A stretch of DNA of 64,000 nucleotides from Lewinellaceae bacterium (GTDB taxonomy: Bacteria; Bacteroidota; Bacteroidia; Chitinophagales; Saprospiraceae): contig JACJYQ010000008.1 of NCBI GenBank assembly GCA_020636025.1, positions 372,001 through 436,000 on the forward strand, read 5' to 3'. Position 1 is the stretch's first letter. Each line of letters begins with the position of its first letter. The notes under the pieces are model-generated. The model was not told the DNA's origin. It was given only the letters and a program-made list of their open reading frames with translations, and searched no databases. Positions 1-8,457 of the stretch are shown here, piece after piece. Made by a program: the position numbers and the translations under genes.

Positions 1-46
1 AAACCTGGAGAGCGGGAAATCAACATTTACAAAGAGTAGGCAGATT

Positions 47-565
47 TTATTGTTGTGATAATACCACGATCAATGTTGCCTGATCTGGGTTGGTGACCTT
101 ATCGACACGAACAAAAATGCCGGGCTCCATTTCTCGATCCTGACCCAGCTTCATCTCTTGTCGGCGCAATTCAATAATATCCGCCCAGGATTTCAGCGCG
201 ATCTGTTTTTCTGAAAACGTACTCAGGTAAACCAGTTGCCGGGTAGCCTCTTTTAGCCAAAAAGAATCGGGTTGAGCCGTAAAATTACCCGGGACACTGA
301 ATCGAAACTCCTGGCGGGTTTCATCGCACACGTCCTGACTGATTTCCAGCAAAATTCCGCGATCGAGCATAATGCTTTCCAGGGATTGAGCTCCTTCCAC
401 CTCGTAATTGTAATCTGTGATGTGGGGTAACTCTTTGCTGAACATTGCTTCGGGTTTGAATTTGCAGGTCTTCTTATTTTCGCAGGCTGTTACCCAAAAG
501 AGCAGCACGAAGCCCAATAGGAATATGAAGTCAGTACGAATGGTTTTGTGAAATGATTTTTGCAT
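47..565 (-). CDS. Probable lipoprotein, unknown function
   Basis: I do not recognise a family. The N-terminus is a short basic stretch, a hydrophobic segment and a lipobox-like WVTAC, so a lipid-anchored envelope protein of about 150 mature residues is likely. The rest is soluble-looking, charged and without clear repeats. The reading frame could open at 595 or 577, but a TAnnTTTG promoter box (593-600, minus strand) overlaps the first start, so I chose the ATG at 565, which directly precedes the signal peptide. It is divergent from the phosphodiesterase gene at 634. Nothing in the sequence suggests a reaction or ligand. Confidence 0.7.
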   Translation of the reverse strand: MQKSFHKTIRTDFIFLLGFVLLFWVTACENKKTCKFKPEAMFSKELPHITDYNYEVEGAQSLESIMLDRGILLEISQDVCDETRQEFRFSVPGNFTAQPDSFWLKEATRQLVYLSTFSEKQIALKSWADIIELRRQEMKLGQDREMEPGIFVRVDKVTNPDQATLIVVLSQQ

Positions 566-592
566 TTGTGTTGGCATAGCTTTTATCAAGGC

Positions 593-600
593 CAAAATTA
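593..600 (-). promoter_or_regulatory. Candidate -7 promoter box (TAATTTTG)
   Basis: Minus-strand TAATTTTG matches the Bacteroidota sigma-A -7 consensus TAnnTTTG. It sits about 28 nt upstream of the ATG at 565 and overlaps the longer alternative start, arguing for the shorter protein. No clear -33 TTTG is visible. Confidence 0.4.
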
Positions 601-633
601 AATATCAATATTGAATAACGAAAAACAGTCTGC

Positions 634-1173
634 ATGACGCGCATAGGGTTGCTTTCCGATACACATTCCTTTTTGGATGAAAGAGTGTTCAAACATTTTG
701 CAGAATGTGATGAAATATGGCATGCCGGTGATTTCGGCAGTATTGAATTGATTGATAAACTCAGGGAATTCAAGCCGCTTAGAGGGGTTTACGGCAATAT
801 TGACGGGGCAAAGATCAGGTTGGAAATGCCGCTCGATTTGCGTTTTGAATGTGATGGCGTTCCGGTGTTTATGACCCATATTGGCGGTTATCCGGGCCGT
901 TATGATGCCAGAGTAGGGAATATACTAAGGGAAAACCCGCCGGTCAATGGGATCTTTATCAGCGGACACTCCCATATTTTGAAGGTTATGCCAGATAAGA
1001 AACTGAATTTCCTGCACATCAATCCAGGAGCCTGTGGAAATATTGGTTGGCACAAAGTGAAAACACTCATTCGCTTTACGCTCGATAAAGGGAAAATACA
1101 GGATATGCAAGTTATTGAACTTGGAAGCAGAGGAATCGTGGCTTCAGATGAGTCGGAAGAACCTTCGATTTAG
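634..1173 (+). CDS. YfcE/MJ0936-family metallophosphoesterase
   Basis: Cytoplasmic calcineurin-like phosphodiesterase of the small (about 160-180 residue) YfcE/MJ0936 type. The metal-binding motifs appear in order: D9-x-H11, GD with D33, GN with N55, H82 in THIGG, and the GHSH pair H112/H114. This family hydrolyses phosphodiesters in a di-metal (usually Mn) site; the physiological substrate is generally unknown. The length is normal and the ATG start leads directly into the first beta strand carrying the DTH motif. It is divergent from the lipoprotein gene, with a 68-nt gap. The family call is secure, the substrate is not. Confidence 0.9.
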   Translation: MTRIGLLSDTHSFLDERVFKHFAECDEIWHAGDFGSIELIDKLREFKPLRGVYGNIDGAKIRLEMPLDLRFECDGVPVFMTHIGGYPGRYDARVGNILRENPPVNGIFISGHSHILKVMPDKKLNFLHINPGACGNIGWHKVKTLIRFTLDKGKIQDMQVIELGSRGIVASDESEEPSI

Positions 1174-1246
1174 TTTTAACATTCGCGCAATTGTTCGCCC
1201 CAGGACATTTTCATTCAATCTATCAGCGTAACATGGCCAATTCTCT

Positions 1247-1254
1247 TACTTTTG
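1247..1254 (+). promoter_or_regulatory. Candidate -7 promoter box for trxA (TACTTTTG)
   Basis: TACTTTTG followed by C is an excellent match to the Bacteroidota -7 box. It lies about 70 nt upstream of the thioredoxin start. The -33 element is not obvious. Confidence 0.5.
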
Positions 1255-1323
1255 CAAACAAATTGAAGAGGGCAATGTTATTCTTTTCAATTACAACTAT
1301 TACGTAACATCAATATCAATACA

Positions 1324-1644
1324 ATGGCATTAGAATTCACCGATGCATCTTTCAAAAAAGATGTTCTTGAGGCGGACAATGTAACCCTCATCGACTTTTG
1401 GGCTGAATGGTGTGGTCCATGTAAAATGATGGATCCAATCATCAAACGACTGGCTGAAGAGTACGATGGCAAAGCGGTAATCGGCAAACTGAACGTGGAT
1501 GACAATCCGGATACCCCGATGAATTACAACGTTCGCGGCATACCAACGTTTCTCATTTTCAAAAATGGAGAACTGAAAGAAAAGATTGTAGGTGCCACCA
1601 CTCATCAGGCATTGAAAGACAAAATCGAAGCTCAATTCAACTAA
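1324..1644 (+). CDS. trxA: Thioredoxin
   Basis: Standard 106-residue cytoplasmic thioredoxin. The redox site WCGPCK has C30 and C33, and the cis-proline is P74 in RGIPTF. It reduces protein disulfides and is itself reduced by thioredoxin reductase. There is no signal peptide or membrane anchor, so it is the general cytosolic form rather than a TlpA-like envelope thioredoxin. It is a single gene with its own promoter-like box upstream and a strong hairpin terminator immediately downstream, so probably monocistronic. Confidence 0.97.
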   Translation: MALEFTDASFKKDVLEADNVTLIDFWAEWCGPCKMMDPIIKRLAEEYDGKAVIGKLNVDDNPDTPMNYNVRGIPTFLIFKNGELKEKIVGATTHQALKDKIEAQFN

Positions 1645-1662
1645 TTTGAATCCAGCTCTTCC

Positions 1663-1700
1663 AATCCCGCATCTGGTGTTTACCGGATGCGGGATTTTTT
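1663..1700. terminator. Bidirectional intrinsic terminator
   Basis: An 11-bp perfect stem (AATCCCGCATC / GATGCGGGATT) is followed by a T run on the plus strand. It sits between the convergent trxA and NAD(P)HX repair genes; its right end touches the stop codon of the minus-strand gene at 1699. Confidence 0.8.
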
Positions 1701-3222
1701 ATGTCTGTACACTAATCCAGGCTTCTCCAAGGTATTCTGGCAGATCACCGGCAATCAAGGCTTCCATGCCCATGTCCAGTATGGCAATATCCGCAGCACG
1801 GCCATGTAGAAAAACGCCCAGCAAGCATGAAGTCTTTGGATCATATCCCTGTGCAAGCAAGCCACATAGTATTCCGGTAAGCACATCTCCCGAGCCTCCG
1901 GTGGCCATGCCCGGGTTGCCTGTAGAATTAAACCAGCAGGTGCCATCCGGACAGGCAATGGCTGTATGAGCGCCTTTTAAAATGATAAAAAGCCCCAATT
2001 CAACCGCGAACTTTCTCTGCAATTCGTTTCGTTCAAAATCATGATCGGTTTTCCCAAACAGGCGTTCAAACTCTTTTACATGGGGTGTCAGAATACTGTC
2101 TTTCGGTAATTTTGTCAATACCCTTCTGTTTTTTGACAAGATATTAAGAGCGTCTGCATCCAGGACCATTGGCTTATTAAATTTGGAAATCAGCTCTGAT
2201 AAAGCGCCTACAGTCAAATCATTTTGTCCAATCCCTGGTCCTACTCCAATACCTGTAAATCCCTCCAAGTCCGGCAACATGGTCAAGTAATCCGGGTGTT
2301 CGTCCACGCTTACCATTGCCTCAGGCACGGCCGTTTGCAAAATATCCAATCCGCAAGATGGTGCGTGTATGGTGACTAAGCCTGCACCCGAGCGAAGGCA
2401 CCCACGAGCCGCCAAAACGGCGGCCCCTATCTTTCCTTTGCTTCCGCAGATCAAAAGGGCCTTTCCAAAACTACCTTTATGGGCAAATTTGTCTCTTTTG
2501 AGTATCAAACATGACGCATGTTCATCATCAAGATAGAACAAATCGCTCGTCGTCTGTTGATCAAATGCAGGATGTAAACCAATGCTCTCGATAAGCCAAT
2601 CGCCTGTATACGAGGCATTTTCCGGAAAGAAAAAAGCCAGTTTGGGCCTTTCAAAACTGAAAGTCTGGTTGGCTTCGATCACTGCATTTCCAACACTTGT
2701 CAGGTCACAAAACAATCCGGAAGGCAGGTCAATGCTTACCATATCAGCACCCGATCCATTTAAGAACTCAATAGCCGCAGCCCATTCCCCGGTCAAAGGT
2801 CTGGACAATCCTGAACCAAAAAGCGCGTCAATACACAACTGGTTTTCTACTGCTGAGACATTCCATTTATCCTGAAGGTCTTGAGCTGTGGAGCAGAAGA
2901 CCATGTCAAGCCGGGTTATTTTTCTATTCAGGGATATTTGCGCATCAAAATCAGTTGAATGTCGCCCGGCAAAATCACAAACAAGTACCTTCGCCTCGTA
3001 ATTGGCAAGATGAAGCATACGAGCCACTGCCAGGCCATCGCCACCGTTGTTACCGGTTCCGCAACAGACGATAACCCGGCGTTCCTGATCTGGGTATTGC
3101 TTCGCAAACCAGTTCACAAACACCTGAGAAGCCCGGTTCATTAATTCAAGGGAAGCTACAGGTTCATTTTCAATAGTATAAGCATCCCAGGCACGAATTT
3201 GTGACGCAGAAAATATTTTCAT
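1699..3222 (-). CDS. nnr: Bifunctional NAD(P)HX epimerase / ADP-dependent dehydratase
   Basis: Metabolite-repair enzyme that restores damaged (hydrated) NADH and NADPH. The N-terminal YjeF epimerase domain (about residues 1-215) has the dinucleotide-binding motif CGTGNNGGDG at 54-63. The C-terminal ribokinase-like dehydratase domain (about 230-507) carries the ATP/ADP-binding motif ATGGSGDVLTG near residue 445. At 507 residues it is the normal bifunctional length. The start is fixed by the conserved family N-terminus (MKIFSASQIR). The start codon overlaps that of the divergent CoA-transferase gene by two bases (CATG at 3220-3223), so each gene's 5' leader must lie inside the other's coding sequence. 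Cytoplasmic. Confidence 0.95.
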   Translation of the reverse strand: MKIFSASQIRAWDAYTIENEPVASLELMNRASQVFVNWFAKQYPDQERRVIVCCGTGNNGGDGLAVARMLHLANYEAKVLVCDFAGRHSTDFDAQISLNRKITRLDMVFCSTAQDLQDKWNVSAVENQLCIDALFGSGLSRPLTGEWAAAIEFLNGSGADMVSIDLPSGLFCDLTSVGNAVIEANQTFSFERPKLAFFFPENASYTGDWLIESIGLHPAFDQQTTSDLFYLDDEHASCLILKRDKFAHKGSFGKALLICGSKGKIGAAVLAARGCLRSGAGLVTIHAPSCGLDILQTAVPEAMVSVDEHPDYLTMLPDLEGFTGIGVGPGIGQNDLTVGALSELISKFNKPMVLDADALNILSKNRRVLTKLPKDSILTPHVKEFERLFGKTDHDFERNELQRKFAVELGLFIILKGAHTAIACPDGTCWFNSTGNPGMATGGSGDVLTGILCGLLAQGYDPKTSCLLGVFLHGRAADIAILDMGMEALIAGDLPEYLGEAWISVQT

Positions 3223-4312
3223 GACAACAGATCAAAGCCAATTTTTCAAAGGCTTAAAAGTAGTAGAATTCGCCAGTGTTTTAGCCGGCCCGGCTGTGGG
3301 AATGTTCTTTGCGGAGCTGGGAGCTGACGTTTTGAAAATTGAAAACAAGAGCACCGGAGGTGATGTCACCAGGGGCTGGAAACTGCCGGATGAAGACCCG
3401 GAATCTCCGGTTTCGGCCTATTGGTGTAGTGTCAATTGGGGTAAAAAACACCTGTTTCTTGACTTAAAGGACTCTTCAGAAAGACAACAGGCCTTGTCCG
3501 AACTGGCAGATGCCGATGTTGTGATATCAAATTTCAAACACTCTTTTGCCAAGTCGATAAAACTGGATGGAGAATCCCTCCTGGAAAGGTTTCCTACCTT
3601 AATCTTTGCACAAATTAACTCTTATGTAGACCCCGAAGATGAGCGGCCAGCTTTTGATGCCGTTCTCCAGGCGGAGGCCGGGTTTATGTTTATGAACGGC
3701 GAACAAAATGGCGATCCGGTAAAAATGCCGGTGGCATTAATTGATACGATTGCTGCTCATCAGTTGAAAGAAGGTATTTTATTGGCACTGCTTCACAGAG
3801 AACGCAGCGGCAAAGGCAGTATGGTACATTGCTCATTGATGGAATCCGCTCTAGCGTCCTTGGTTAACCAGGCAAGCAACTATTTAATGACCGGACATAT
3901 TCCCCAAAGGATGGGAAGTAAGCATCCCAATATTGCACCTTATGGCGATGTGTATGCGTGTAAAGATGGATCACAGATTTTATTGGCAGTGGGCACAGAA
4001 AAACAATTTACCAGACTTTGCCATTGCCTCGGGTTGGTAGAATTGCTTAGCAGCGAAAAATTTATGAACAACCGCTCCAGAGTAGAAAACCGAGAAGAGT
4101 TAAACCTTTTAATAGCAAAGGCCGTTTCCAGTTTTTCTTTAGAGGAAGTGATGGATAAATTTATCGAAAATGATGTTCCTGCCGCCAGGATTAGAAATAT
4201 GAAACAAGTATTCGAGCATCCCGTAGCGAAAAAAATGATCCTGGAAGAAGAAATTGAGGGTGGTGTACATTCAAAACGTATGAGCACCGTGGCTTTTCAC
4301 CTAAAAAAATAA
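3221..4312 (+). CDS. CaiB/BaiF-family CoA-transferase
   Basis: Class III CoA-transferase, moving CoA between an acyl-CoA and a free carboxylic acid through an aspartyl-CoA thioester. The hallmark N-terminus (GLKVVEFASVLAGP, 11-24) and the catalytic-type aspartate D146 in AFDAVLQ are present; 363 residues is close to the family norm. Substrate cannot be read from sequence. It is followed after 19 nt by mrp on the same strand, probably one operon. The start codon overlaps the divergent nnr start, and the conserved N-terminus leaves little room for a later start. Confidence 0.9.
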   Translation: MTTDQSQFFKGLKVVEFASVLAGPAVGMFFAELGADVLKIENKSTGGDVTRGWKLPDEDPESPVSAYWCSVNWGKKHLFLDLKDSSERQQALSELADADVVISNFKHSFAKSIKLDGESLLERFPTLIFAQINSYVDPEDERPAFDAVLQAEAGFMFMNGEQNGDPVKMPVALIDTIAAHQLKEGILLALLHRERSGKGSMVHCSLMESALASLVNQASNYLMTGHIPQRMGSKHPNIAPYGDVYACKDGSQILLAVGTEKQFTRLCHCLGLVELLSSEKFMNNRSRVENREELNLLIAKAVSSFSLEEVMDKFIENDVPAARIRNMKQVFEHPVAKKMILEEEIEGGVHSKRMSTVAFHLKK

Positions 4313-4331
4313 AGATCAAGCAAACAGCAAA

Positions 4332-5393
4332 ATGATAATGGATAAGGAAAAAATCTTGTCGATCTTAAGTCAGGTACGCGATCCGCAAAGCGGCAGAGAC
4401 CTGGTATCCGCAGGTATGGTTGAGAAACTTGAGATTGCCGGAGACAATGTAAATTTTCAATTGGTGATCCCGAATTTGCAAATGCCGGGTAAGGCCGAAC
4501 TCAATTTTGCCTGCATAGGAGCGATCAACGATGTATTCCCAAAGGCCCAGGTAAATGTTCACTTCATGGCCAGGAGCGCGGAAAGTTCACATACACCCAA
4601 CCCCATATCCAATATCAAGCACATTATAGCTGTAGCCTCCGGGAAAGGCGGTGTTGGGAAAAGTACCGTGGCTGTTAACCTGGCACTGGGTTTACAAAAA
4701 TCAGGTGCAAAGGTTGGTATTCTGGATGCCGATATATACGGTCCAAGCATTCCTACCATGTTTGGTTTGCAGGGTTCTCGCCCAAAGGTTCGCGATGTGA
4801 ACGGCATGACCAAAATCATACCCCTGGAATCTTATGAAGTACCAACCATCAGCATTGGGTACATCATTGAACCTGAACAGGCAGTAGTGTTGCGTGGGCC
4901 CAGACTGGCTGCCATCATCAAGCAGTTTGTGAGCGATGTGCTGTGGCCGGAGCTCGATTTTCTGATAGTTGATCTGCCACCCGGAACCGGCGATGTACAA
5001 TTGACACTTGTACAAACGGTACCACTTACAGGCGTGGTAATGGTAACTACTCCACAGGATGTTGCCCTGGCTGATGCTTTGAAGGCCATTAATATGTTTA
5101 AAATGGAGGCCATCAACATACCCATTCTCGGAGTTGTGGAAAATATGGCCTGGTTCACACCCGCTGAGCTACCCGAAAATAAATACTACATCTTTGGCGA
5201 AGGGGGCGGCAAAAGATTTGCCCATGAAAATGGCTCAGTTCTACTGGGACAAATTCCCATTGTGCAAAGTATCCGGGAAGGCGGAGACTCCGGGAAGCCT
5301 GCAGTTACCCAGGATAATGTTCCACAAGTTGCTGAAGCATTTATGGAAGTAGCCCGTAATACACTCAAGCAAGTTGAAGCTTTAAAAGTCTGA
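4332..5393 (+). CDS. mrp: Mrp/ApbC-family iron-sulfur carrier ATPase
   Basis: Cytosolic P-loop ATPase of the Mrp/NBP35 family, thought to carry or insert Fe-S clusters. The N-terminal MIP18/DUF59 domain occupies about residues 1-85, and the deviant Walker A GKGGVGKST is at 104-112. The C-terminal part ends in the family signature VVENMAWF. After it, the usual C-x-x-C cluster-ligand pair is absent: the segment reads TPAELPENK. That lack is, to my knowledge, typical of Bacteroidota Mrp proteins and suggests a different cluster-binding mode. An alternative start two codons later (4338) is possible. The gene ends one base before the convergent htrA gene. Confidence 0.92.
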   Translation: MIMDKEKILSILSQVRDPQSGRDLVSAGMVEKLEIAGDNVNFQLVIPNLQMPGKAELNFACIGAINDVFPKAQVNVHFMARSAESSHTPNPISNIKHIIAVASGKGGVGKSTVAVNLALGLQKSGAKVGILDADIYGPSIPTMFGLQGSRPKVRDVNGMTKIIPLESYEVPTISIGYIIEPEQAVVLRGPRLAAIIKQFVSDVLWPELDFLIVDLPPGTGDVQLTLVQTVPLTGVVMVTTPQDVALADALKAINMFKMEAINIPILGVVENMAWFTPAELPENKYYIFGEGGGKRFAHENGSVLLGQIPIVQSIREGGDSGKPAVTQDNVPQVAEAFMEVARNTLKQVEALKV

Positions 5394-5394
5394 T

Positions 5395-6828
5395 CTACTC
5401 GCTTTTCTTGAACCGGTAAGAATACAAGTCTGGCTCCCCTTCATAATATCCGTCAAGTGACAGGAAATTATAGGCGTTTTGAATGGCCTGTACTGCCTCG
5501 GCGGCAGAGCTTACGCGATTGCCATTTACACTGCTGATGATAAAGCCAGGCTGCATATTGGTATCGTACACCACGCTTCCCCGGCGAACACTGGTTACAA
5601 TAGAACCCTGTATACGCAATTTCCGCTTTTCATCTTTTGTCAGATCGCGAATGGCCAGACCAAGCTGATTTTCCAGTTCGTCCCCTCTTACTTTTGCAAT
5701 GCTGGTGGAATTGTTGCTGTCTTTTAGCAAAACTTTCGAAAACCTCTTTTTACCATTTCTCCAGTACTCCAGGTTCACAGTTTCACCAGGACGGAAACGC
5801 CCAACATATTCTTGTAGTTCGGAAGTGCTGCGAACCTTTGACCCGTTTACACTGATGATGACATCTCCAATTTCCAAAGATGCATCCTCGGCAGCGCCTC
5901 CAATGGCGATGCGGTTGATCAAGGCGCCTTCAGCATTTGGGAGCTGCAAATCTTTGGCGGTTTCTGCATCCAAATCCTGAATACCTACACCCAAAAAGGC
6001 GCGTTGTACGGTATTAAACTCTCGCAAATCACGAATTACTTTTTGAACAAGGTTGGAGGGAACTGCAAAGGAATACCCTTCGTAACTTCCTGATTCTGTA
6101 ATGATGGCGGTGTTTACGCCAATAAGCTCTCCGGTTGTATTTACCAATGCGCCACCGCTATTTCCCGGATTTACCGCGGCATCCGTTTGAATAAAAGACT
6201 CGATGCTGGCACCGCCCCCCAGAATATTTATGTTTCTTCCCTTTGCACTAACGATACCTGCGGTAACCGTACTTTCCAGATTAAATGGATTGCCCACGGC
6301 CAACACCCATTCTCCAACTCTAACCGAATCGCTGTTGCCAAATACAATAAATGGCAGGTTGGCTTCTTCAATTTTGAGCAGCGCGATATCAGTTGACACA
6401 TCGGAACCTACCAATCGTGCTTTATATTCCCTTTTGTCTGAAAGCGTCACTTTTATATCAGTACTCCGATCAATTACGTGGTGATTGGTTACGATAAAAC
6501 CATCGGGAGTAAGAATTACACCCGAACCGGAAGAGCCGGTAAGGGTACCTCCGCCAAACAATCCGCCGCCGGATTCGAGCAGGGCACGGATGTTCACAAC
6601 GGCCGGAGTAGCCAGCTCAGCAGCCTGAATAAAGCTGGTTGGAGCAGAGTTGTTCACACTTGTGTTGGAGCGGTAATTCAATAACTTTTCCACCATGGAG
6701 GCATAATGAGACTCTCCTTCATTTCTTTTCCACACTACCTGCTCAGGCGCAGCAAACTGACTGTATATAAAAACAGAAAGCAAGGAACTTGCGATGCAGG
6801 TGATGAATATCCAGATGTATTTATTCAT
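5395..6828 (-). CDS. DegP/HtrA-family periplasmic serine protease
   Basis: Envelope stress protease/chaperone. An N-terminal signal or anchor helix (about 5-24) is followed by a trypsin-like domain with the complete triad H117 (TNHHVID), D147 (STDIALL) and S224 (PGNSGG). PDZ1 lies about 275-365 and a shorter PDZ2 about 385-460. At 477 residues it has the normal length of a two-PDZ HtrA. It degrades misfolded envelope proteins; oligomerisation through the PDZ domains is the family rule. It is convergent with mrp, with only one base between the stop codons, so no terminator fits between them. Confidence 0.95.
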   Translation of the reverse strand: MNKYIWIFITCIASSLLSVFIYSQFAAPEQVVWKRNEGESHYASMVEKLLNYRSNTSVNNSAPTSFIQAAELATPAVVNIRALLESGGGLFGGGTLTGSSGSGVILTPDGFIVTNHHVIDRSTDIKVTLSDKREYKARLVGSDVSTDIALLKIEEANLPFIVFGNSDSVRVGEWVLAVGNPFNLESTVTAGIVSAKGRNINILGGGASIESFIQTDAAVNPGNSGGALVNTTGELIGVNTAIITESGSYEGYSFAVPSNLVQKVIRDLREFNTVQRAFLGVGIQDLDAETAKDLQLPNAEGALINRIAIGGAAEDASLEIGDVIISVNGSKVRSTSELQEYVGRFRPGETVNLEYWRNGKKRFSKVLLKDSNNSTSIAKVRGDELENQLGLAIRDLTKDEKRKLRIQGSIVTSVRRGSVVYDTNMQPGFIISSVNGNRVSSAAEAVQAIQNAYNFLSLDGYYEGEPDLYSYRFKKSE

Positions 6829-7023
6829 GCGGTTAACACTTTAACAATTGGAGAACGAAACTTAAGCGAAGTTTAGTCTGAACCCGGAACTCAAATAATT
6901 TGTTCTAAAAATTACAAAAATCAGGCCGGATGGAACGCTATTTTTGTCCCTGACCCTAACACTATCAGTTTGTAGCTTTGAAAACCAGATAACACGAAAC
7001 CCACTAAAATCACATAACAATCA

Positions 7024-7044
7024 ATCCCGAGGTAGACTCGGGAT
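7024..7044. promoter_or_regulatory. Perfect hairpin in the dapF leader
   Basis: ATCCCGAG / CTCGGGAT form a perfect 8-bp stem with a 5-nt loop, 44 nt before the dapF start. No U-run follows, so it is not a simple terminator. It could be a leader structure affecting translation or RNA stability, or a repeat remnant. A possible -7 box (TATTTTTG) lies at 6939-6946. Confidence 0.35.
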
Positions 7045-7087
7045 CAATTAAATCACTATAATCACCCAAATCAAGGTAAAGGACAAC

Positions 7088-7909
7088 ATGAATTTCAAAA
7101 AGTATCAGGGAGCGGGAAATGATTTTATCATGCTGGATCAGCGACAGCATCAGTGGATCACAAGAGCCAATACCGACTTGATTGAACATTTATGTGATCG
7201 TCGATTTGGCATTGGCGCTGATGGATTGATACTGCTTCAAAATTTGGAAGGATATGACTTCGAAATGGTTTATTTCAATTCGGATGGCCATGAAAGCACT
7301 ATGTGCGGTAATGGCGGAAGATGCATTGTCGCCTTTGCTTATGATCAGGGAATTTCGAAAGAGAACTATCGTTTCATGGCAATAGATGGTGAGCACGAGG
7401 CAATTATCAAACCTGAAACCGGACATAGAAGTTATTGGGTAGAATTAAAGATGAAAGATATCCAAGACATTGAAGACAATCAGGATTATTATGTACTTGA
7501 CACGGGGTCGCCGCATGTTGTACAATTTGTGAACAAACTGGATAGCAGAGACATGGTTGCAGAGGGTAGACAGGTGCGCTATTCAGAGCGGTTTAAGCAG
7601 GAAGGAATCAATGTAAATCTGGTGGAAGAAAATGGAATTGGGTTAAATATCAGAACCTATGAGCGCGGAGTAGAGGATGAGACCCTTGCTTGCGGCACTG
7701 GTGTTACAGCTGCGGCAATTGCCCGTCATCTGCATAAAAACGGCGAAAAAGGGATGAATGAAATTCCTGTAAAGGCTAGAGGTGGAAACCTGTCAGTCAG
7801 GTTCCAGGCCAATGGTCATGGAAAGTATTCAGATATATGGCTTTGTGGTCCGGCGACCTTTGTGTTTGAAGGTGATATAAATTTATTGCCTAATGGCAAC
7901 GCAACGTGA
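7088..7909 (+). CDS. dapF: Diaminopimelate epimerase
   Basis: PLP-independent racemase converting LL-diaminopimelate to meso-diaminopimelate for lysine and peptidoglycan synthesis. Both catalytic cysteines are present in their canonical contexts: C73 in MCGNGGRC and C202 in ACGTG. Length 273 is normal and the start is fixed by the conserved MNFKKYQGAGNDF opening. The last 20 bases overlap, tail to tail, the 3' end of the convergent lipoprotein gene. Cytoplasmic. Confidence 0.96.
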   Translation: MNFKKYQGAGNDFIMLDQRQHQWITRANTDLIEHLCDRRFGIGADGLILLQNLEGYDFEMVYFNSDGHESTMCGNGGRCIVAFAYDQGISKENYRFMAIDGEHEAIIKPETGHRSYWVELKMKDIQDIEDNQDYYVLDTGSPHVVQFVNKLDSRDMVAEGRQVRYSERFKQEGINVNLVEENGIGLNIRTYERGVEDETLACGTGVTAAAIARHLHKNGEKGMNEIPVKARGGNLSVRFQANGHGKYSDIWLCGPATFVFEGDINLLPNGNAT

Positions 7910-8402
7910 TGGGTCCTGCTTTTATTTCATTGCTGAAATTTCCGGCCCTGTCCTTGATTTTCACGAAATAATAAAGCGTATCGAATAACACTGTATCCGG
8001 AACCTGTTCGCATGCACGAGGAAATCCTTCGCTGTCAATAAAAATGCAACAACTCGTAGGCACAACTATAGAAATTTCACCGGAAATACCATTGCTGGCG
8101 CCTTGCGGCTCTACATAAGGAAGTTGATATTCAAACTTGGGAAATGAATCCCTATCATCGCGAACAAAAACACTTGGAGTTGGATCAGTATCCGGATAAC
8201 CAAGATCACCATCGCCATCTGTATAGGAAAATGTGATACTCAGGCTATCGCCCTTACCTTTGCCTTGCTGCAAAATATCTTTTGACAAGTTGAGAAACTC
8301 TATGACCGGCTCGTTAGGATAATCCGGTGGTTTCACACAAAATTGTGCCGCCAATAGCACAATAAGCAGCAGAAATAAAAAGGGTGTAAACAGCTTTTTC
8401 AT
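7890..8402 (-). CDS. Probable lipoprotein with DGDGDLG motif
   Basis: A 170-residue exported protein with a long hydrophobic signal and a possible lipobox ending at AAQFC. The mature part contains the acidic DGDGDLG motif (about residues 63-69) seen in many uncharacterised Bacteroidota lipoproteins, then a beta-rich, Ig-like-looking sequence with two adjacent cysteines (SCC). Function unknown. Its 3' end overlaps dapF by 20 nt. A TACTTTTG box just upstream (8420-8427) supports expression. Confidence 0.75.
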   Translation of the reverse strand: MKKLFTPFLFLLLIVLLAAQFCVKPPDYPNEPVIEFLNLSKDILQQGKGKGDSLSITFSYTDGDGDLGYPDTDPTPSVFVRDDRDSFPKFEYQLPYVEPQGASNGISGEISIVVPTSCCIFIDSEGFPRACEQVPDTVLFDTLYYFVKIKDRAGNFSNEIKAGPITLRCH

Positions 8403-8419
8403 GGAGCATCAAATTTTAT

Positions 8420-8427
8420 CAAAAGTA
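8420..8427 (-). promoter_or_regulatory. Candidate -7 promoter box (TACTTTTG)
   Basis: Minus-strand TACTTTTG, 18-25 nt upstream of the lipoprotein start at 8402, in the 55-nt gap shared with the divergent LuxE-like gene. Confidence 0.45.
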
Positions 8428-8457
8428 CGTAGGATTGTGGATAATCCCCGCTAAAAC

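Noticed and set aside
6829..7087. Lysine riboswitch upstream of dapF
   Set aside because: Only one simple 8-bp hairpin is visible; the many helices and conserved junction of the L-box are missing.
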